This document shows positions 7,601 to 10,423 of a stretch of DNA of 10,423 bases, piece after piece. Both the position numbers and the translations under genes were made by a program. The DNA lies in assembly GCF_049310025.1 (NCBI RefSeq), contig NZ_JBJYKD010000054.1, positions 1 through 10,423 on the forward strand, given 5' to 3'. This DNA comes from JBJYKD01 sp049310025 (lineage in GTDB: Bacteria; Bacillota; Thermosediminibacteria; Thermosediminibacterales; Tepidanaerobacteraceae). Numbering within the stretch: the first letter of the stretch is position 1; each line of letters opens with the position of its first letter. The notes beneath the pieces are model-generated. The model searched no databases and was not told the origin of the DNA. It saw nothing but the letters and a program-made list of their open reading frames with translations.

Positions 7601-10011
7601 TCTTCCCGGACTTCGTCAAAGTCCATCCACAGTACCGTGTTTTCATCGGGCAAGCGCGTATCGTTATTCAGTTCTTCCAGGCTCAGGGCCCTGTTATAGA
7701 TGCGCACTTTGTCTATCAGGCCGTTAAAGCTTCTGTTCCTTTCCACATCGCGGCCGATGCCTACGGGATATGTGTTTTCCGTAATTTTTGCAGTCGTCTC
7801 TTTTGCAGCTTTTAATTCTCCATCTATATACAGCTTTAACATTGTACCATCATATGTTCCCGCCACATGATGCCAGTTCCCAAACCAATCCGTCGGCACA
7901 TCCGTTACGGCCGCCACCCACTGCGTCCATTGCCCCGGTATATCTTTATCGTAAATATAAAATTCTATGACGCTTCTGTTCTGCCCAAGATAATTGGAAG
8001 TGTATTTCAGGGCAAACTGACTGTCGCCTTTGGCAATAATAACGTTATCGGTGTTCGTAATCTCTGGTTTTACCCAGGCTTCCAGGGTCAGAGCCTTGCC
8101 TGTAATATTTAATGCCGGTTCATTGGGCAGAAGGGCGTATCCTTTTAACGCCTTGCCTTCTTTGCCATCCTGCAATTCACCGAACATCTCTGCTTTGAAT
8201 TGGTTTGTACTTTTATCAAATAAGGATTTCTTTACCGGCGTAGGCCACCTTAAAGCCTGATCCACCCAGTCCCATATAAAGGCTCCCTGCAGGTTTGGAT
8301 ACTTCTCCATCACATCCCAGTACTGGTAAAGGTTGCCTACACTGTTGCCCATGGCGTGGGCGTATTCGCACAGGATAAAGGGCTTTTGATTCCCCGATTT
8401 TCCGTAACTTTCCACGTATTCAACACTGGAATACATGCGGCTTTCCACATCGGCCCACCGGTTGTCTCCTTCATAATGTATGAGGCGGGTGGGGTCTGCC
8501 TGGCGTGCCCAATCGGCCATGGCCCCGAAGTTATCTCCATTTCCGGCTTCGTTGCCCAGAGACCAGATCAGCACCGACGGATGGTTCTTATCCCTTTCAA
8601 CCATGCTCCTCATCCTGTCAATACACGCCGCCGTCCACTTCGGGTCGCTTTTGGGTAACGTGCCGCTCGCACCATGGGATTCAAGGTTGGCTTCGTCGAT
8701 GAGGTAGATGCCGTATTCATCACACAGGTCATACCAGTAGGGGTCGTTGGGATAATGAGAGGTGCGCACGGCATTGATGTTGTACCGCTTCATCAGCAGG
8801 ATGTCTTCGAGCATTCTTTCTTTGGTCATGGTCTTTCCCGTATCCGGATCGATTTCATGACGGTTGACTCCCTTGAACATTATGGGCCTGCCGTTTAGCT
8901 TCATCTGCCCGTTCTCAATCTTAAATTCCCTGAAGCCCAACCGGCAGCCGGCTGTCTCCGTTATCGCTCCGGTGGAGTCCTTCAGGCTCAATACCAGAGT
9001 ATACAGATTCGGTTCTTCCGCCGACCATTTCAGCGGATTTTCCACAAATTGATTTTTTTCCACCGAAACTTCCTGTTGTCCGTTAAAAGCTACATCCATC
9101 ACTACGGGCTCTGCAAAGACCGGCTGCTTCGCCGCGTCGTAGAGCATCGCCTCGACTTTATATGCGTCGGGCTCTGCCGCTCCAAGATTCCTTACATCCA
9201 CCTTTATATTCAATGTGGCGTCCTGGTACTGATCGTCCAGATCGGTTCTGACCCTGAAATCCCTTATGTGCACCTTCGGGGTTGAATAAAGATATACATC
9301 CCGGAATATGCCGCTCAGCCGGATAAAGTCCTGGTCTTCCATCCAGCTGGCGTCCGACCAGCGGTATACTTCCACCGCCAGGGTGTTTTCCCCGGGTTTT
9401 AGATATTTCGTGATATTGAATTCAGATGGCGTGAAGCTGTCTTCATCGTACCCGACTTCCTGTCCGTTTACCCATACGTAGAAAGCGGAGCTGACTCCCT
9501 GGAAGGAAAGAAATACCTCTCGTCCTGCCCAGCTTTCGGGTATGGTAAAGGTTCGCCGGTAAGACCCTACGGGGTTATACACCGTAGGCGCCTTCGGCGG
9601 GCTTGGATTTTCATACCCTCTCCACGGATATGTGATATTGGTATATATGGGGTAGTCATAGCCTTCCAGCTGCCAGTTGCTCGGTACTTTGATTTCGTCC
9701 CAGCCGCTCACGTCATAGTCTTCTTTGTAAAAATCTGCGGGCCTTGATGCGGGATTGTCCGAGCAGTGGAATTTCCAGAGGCCGTTGAGCGACATGTAAT
9801 ACGGAGATTTTTCCCTGTCCCGTTCAAGGGCCGTTTCTACATCGGCAAATGGTATAAATGTGGCATGGGGTGGTTCAGTATTTACTTCAAACTTCTCGGG
9901 GTTGCCGTCCCATTCTTTTACGCCGTCCGAAGGCATGGCAAAAACCGGTATGCACAAATTGGTTAATAAGAAAACCAATATAACCAAAATGCATATGGCT
10001 TTTTTACCCAT
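4606..10011 (-). CDS. Secreted GH2 beta-galactosidase-type enzyme with inserted LamG domain, NPCBM, Fn3, cohesin-like and dockerin modules
   Basis: The product has 1801 residues against about 1000 for LacZ. The ATG at 10011-10009 is chosen because AAGGGGG precedes it by nine bases and it opens a signal peptide (MGKKAICILV, cleavage near VFA, residue 25). The open frame continues upstream, but that part overlaps a kinase remnant and looks non-coding. Order: GH2 sugar-binding and Ig-like domains (about 55-350); TIM barrel with NRHE (H385), SHYPND (H419), GNEAGNG (acid/base E488) and CEYAHAMGN (nucleophile E549); after WDWVDQALRW (ends 589) a LamG-like domain of about 220 residues; the barrel resumes at YFAYGGDWGD (about 811). 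The beta-galactosidase small-chain region follows (about 985-1250, with FWRAPNDND), then a cadherin-like domain (1258-1350), NPCBM (1352-1500, GIGTHANSEI), Fn3 (1501-1588), cohesin-like (1592-1733) and type I-like dockerin (1737-1801). It probably hydrolyses beta-galactosides outside the cell; other GH2 activities cannot be excluded, though the LacZ-like motifs and small-chain domain favour beta-galactosidase. Confidence 0.95.
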   Translation of the reverse strand: MGKKAICILVILVFLLTNLCIPVFAMPSDGVKEWDGNPEKFEVNTEPPHATFIPFADVETALERDREKSPYYMSLNGLWKFHCSDNPASRPADFYKEDYDVSGWDEIKVPSNWQLEGYDYPIYTNITYPWRGYENPSPPKAPTVYNPVGSYRRTFTIPESWAGREVFLSFQGVSSAFYVWVNGQEVGYDEDSFTPSEFNITKYLKPGENTLAVEVYRWSDASWMEDQDFIRLSGIFRDVYLYSTPKVHIRDFRVRTDLDDQYQDATLNIKVDVRNLGAAEPDAYKVEAMLYDAAKQPVFAEPVVMDVAFNGQQEVSVEKNQFVENPLKWSAEEPNLYTLVLSLKDSTGAITETAGCRLGFREFKIENGQMKLNGRPIMFKGVNRHEIDPDTGKTMTKERMLEDILLMKRYNINAVRTSHYPNDPYWYDLCDEYGIYLIDEANLESHGASGTLPKSDPKWTAACIDRMRSMVERDKNHPSVLIWSLGNEAGNGDNFGAMADWARQADPTRLIHYEGDNRWADVESRMYSSVEYVESYGKSGNQKPFILCEYAHAMGNSVGNLYQYWDVMEKYPNLQGAFIWDWVDQALRWPTPVKKSLFDKSTNQFKAEMFGELQDGKEGKALKGYALLPNEPALNITGKALTLEAWVKPEITNTDNVIIAKGDSQFALKYTSNYLGQNRSVIEFYIYDKDIPGQWTQWVAAVTDVPTDWFGNWHHVAGTYDGTMLKLYIDGELKAAKETTAKITENTYPVGIGRDVERNRSFNGLIDKVRIYNRALSLEELNNDTRLPDENTVLWMDFDEVREESYEQKEYFAYGGDWGDNPNDGNFCANGLVFPDRTVQPELYEVKKVYQNVAIKAVDLVNGQIKIENEYLFTNLNAFNVTWKLMEDDKVIDEGELPRLDIEPLTSRVVTIPFEKPQMKPGAEYWLNISFTLPEATSWAPAGHEIAREQFKVPFEVADAPVLDTSEMPALDVGEADEEITIEGQDFTIVFDKAKGTISSFTYNGKQILKEGPVPNFWRAPNDNDKGNGMPGRTATWRYAGKNRQINNVTVTRLADNIVRITVNATLPTTSPSDYKTTYTIYGSGDVVVKNTLIPGTGLPEIPEIGNILTLPEEFENITWYGRGPQENYWDRNTGADVGVYSGTVDEQFIPYLEPQETGNKTDVRWVTLTNDEGVGLLAVGMPLLEVNALHYTPEDLSTASHPYKLVRRDDITLRLNYRQMGVGGDNSWGARPHPEFTLYADKPYSYSYRLKPVTAASSPMVLSKQTVTVDALKGINIDGKPLSTFNTDVLEYNIPILQGTIKVPVVEAIPSSDGVEVEVTQAGRLPGTAIIKATSELGITTTYIINFYVVPYIYLSDLDWVSATCGWRTVQKDKSVEGNALRLTDDSGKAVTFEKGIGTHANSEIIYNIEGKGYDIFESYIGIDREINNGSIVFQVWLDGEKVYDSGVMSKSSTPAKFVTIDVRGKKELKLVVTDAGNGNAEDHADWADAKFRKLEDTVAPGEVINAAVTAGDGKLTITWTDPGDEDLATIKISGEGDTVMDAVYVDKGVQTAIIEGLTNGRRYTFRITTIDTSGNESEGIIVSGTPGEEPVAEPAVTLTGPDTVQAGSEFKLNIGLKNVADSVYSNVYAADITVEYDEDLFELTTCQEAGDDIIIAEVYEEEPGKVRILLASTRAIIGDDAALVELNFKAKDVNETATGTVKITKAELGTAPEGDVIEAATTGKGITVTKYTIPGDITGDGRVNVGDLAMVAYYYGAEAGDPNWNEARICDVAGEEGEPDGEVGILDLVYVAFRIIDRR
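5135..5245 (-). repeat. Direct repeat of cohesin-like coding region, copy in the GH2 gene
   Basis: This is the partner of 1-111. It marks the upstream edge of the C-terminal cassette, which in this gene runs from 5245 through the dockerin and stop to about 4447, close to 800 bases. Confidence 0.95.
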
Positions 10012-10020
10012 TAGTTCTAT

Positions 10021-10027
10021 CCCCCTT
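10021..10027 (-). promoter_or_regulatory. Ribosome binding site of the GH2 gene
   Basis: AAGGGGG on the minus strand lies nine bases before the ATG at 10011. It matches the anti-Shine-Dalgarno sequence with one G-U pair. It supports starting the protein at MGKKA rather than 80 codons upstream. Confidence 0.75.
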
Positions 10028-10061
10028 CTTTCTTTAGAATTTTCTTTAGAATCTTTCAGCC

Positions 10062-10235
10062 CTATTTCAAAACCCCCAGATTCATCATGGCTAAAGCGGC
10101 GCTCCCCACCATGCCTGATTCGTCGCCCAGTTCCGCCTTTACTATCTGAACATTTTCCGCCACGTTTCTCATTGCTCTTAATTAAACGTATTTTCTTAAA
10201 GGTTCCAGCAACCTGTCGCCTGCAAGTGATACTTT
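10062..10235 (-). pseudogene. Decayed C-terminal fragment of a ROK-family sugar kinase (glucokinase-like)
   Basis: In one minus-strand frame the stretch reads VSLAGDRLLEPLRKYV, a TAA stop (10184-10182), then LRAMRNVAENVQIVKAELG and DESGMVGSAALAMMNLGVLK, ending at TAG (10064-10062). This is the pattern of the C-terminus of ROK glucokinases, where a VS.AGD...PLR segment is followed by a (V/A)xIVxAELG(N/D)xxGxxGAA segment. About 58 codons remain of a protein normally near 300-320 residues: the ATP- and sugar-binding parts are gone and one in-frame stop interrupts the rest. The recognisable kinase frame starts within a few bases of the end of the conserved repeat that trails the upstream gene (10240). 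It lies in a different frame from the upstream extension of the GH2 gene, which argues against that extension. Recognition is from memory of the family, not from a search. Confidence 0.72.
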
Positions 10236-10333
10236 CTTTGGCCAATGTCAAGGAAAATAATTCAAATTCTTAAATTCTTTAATTCCAGGTATAACACGGA
10301 TAGATTTTTTGGAAATGTCTTCTCATTGATTTT

Positions 10334-10366
10334 GCTATGGAAGGTGGGTTGCCCACCCTCCATAGC
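10334..10366 (-). terminator. Conserved 3' hairpin behind the upstream dockerin gene
   Basis: This is a second copy of the hairpin behind the GH2 gene, at the same distance from its stop codon (TAG at 10393-10391). Arms are 10334-10348 and 10352-10366. One base differs from the other copy and turns one sense-RNA G-U pair into G-C, so pairing is kept. It likewise lacks a sense-strand U-tract. Confidence 0.6.
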
Positions 10367-10390
10367 GATTTTTTTGTCTTTTCCGATACC

Positions 10391-10423
10391 CTACCGCCTG
10401 TCGATTATCCTGAAGGCCACATA
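10391..10423 (-). CDS. C-terminal tail of an upstream dockerin-bearing protein (5' part outside window)
   Basis: Read on the minus strand, the last 33 bases give YVAFRIIDRR and a TAG stop. The 33 bases are identical to the end of the GH2 gene (4606-4638), which is the tail of its dockerin. The DNA behind both stops is also alike, including the hairpin. The upstream gene is therefore almost certainly another enzyme or binding protein ending in the same dockerin; its catalytic domain cannot be known from here. Confidence 0.8.
   Translation of the reverse strand, partial: YVAFRIIDRR

Larger units (their letters stand above)
10012..10390 (-). other. Intergenic region between the upstream dockerin gene and the GH2 gene
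   Basis: From right to left it contains the hairpin, the AT-rich repeat, the ROK kinase remnant and a purine-rich leader with the GH2 ribosome binding site. A perfect -35-like TTGACA lies at 10250-10245, but no -10 box at a suitable distance follows, so no promoter is called. I see no RNA gene. Confidence 0.6.
10240..10423 (-). repeat. Long direct repeat, copy 2: dockerin tail plus 3' non-coding DNA of the upstream gene
   Basis: This is the partner of 4447-4638, running off the right edge. Similarity stops near 10238. To the left of that, copy 1 passes into the leader of the GH-D gene, while this copy passes straight into the kinase remnant. Confidence 0.92.

Noticed and set aside
10230..10250. 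Promoter with -35 TTGACA in the cassette's outer edge
   Set aside because: The nearest -10-like hexamer (TATCAC) is only 14 bases away and the other copy reads TTGACC with a different follow-on, so a promoter is not supported.
10012..10251. In-frame extension of the GH2 protein by 80 residues, starting MTLAKES
   Set aside because: It would bury the signal peptide, has no ribosome binding site at its start, and overlaps a kinase remnant recognisable in another frame.
1..10423. CRISPR array, tRNA, rRNA, insertion sequence or transposase
   Set aside because: No regularly spaced short repeats, no cloverleaf or rRNA stretch, no transposase motif and no terminal inverted repeats were seen; the long repeats are explained by the shared C-terminal cassette.

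Overview
The window holds a run of very large, secreted, multi-domain glycoside hydrolases, all on the minus strand, so genes read from right to left. AT-rich intergenic DNA, G-rich ribosome binding sites, lysine-rich signal peptides, bacterial Ig-like (Big) domains and dockerin/cohesin modules all point to a polysaccharide-degrading Bacillota, most likely a clostridial or Paenibacillus-like anaerobe. I cannot name the species from the sequence.

Layout in transcription order: (1) 10391-10423 is the last ten codons and stop of an upstream gene that shares its C-terminus exactly with the next gene. (2) 10012-10390 is intergenic: a conserved hairpin, an AT-rich stretch, then the decayed C-terminal piece of a ROK-family sugar kinase (10062-10235). 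(3) 4606-10011 encodes an 1801-residue GH2 beta-galactosidase-type enzyme. A LamG-like domain is spliced into its catalytic barrel, followed by cadherin-like, NPCBM, Fn3, cohesin-like and dockerin modules. (4) 4266-4605 is intergenic: a second copy of the hairpin and AT-rich stretch, then a leader. (5) 4265 down to the left edge encodes a clan GH-D (GH36/GH27-like) enzyme, probably an alpha-galactosidase, with three Big domains, a CBM6/35-like module, a fourth Big domain and the start of the same cohesin-like module. It runs off the window.

The alpha- and beta-galactosidase-type catalytic domains suggest a locus for stripping galactose from plant polysaccharides or oligosaccharides outside the cell. 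The most distinctive feature is a near-identical C-terminal cassette (cohesin-like plus dockerin, and about 160 bp of non-coding DNA behind the stop codon). It is complete once and seen in part at the two neighbouring genes. It looks like a unit copied onto unrelated catalytic domains, and it puts a putative receptor and a putative ligand on the same polypeptide. The kinase remnant abuts one cassette copy within a few bases, which looks like a scar of that copying.
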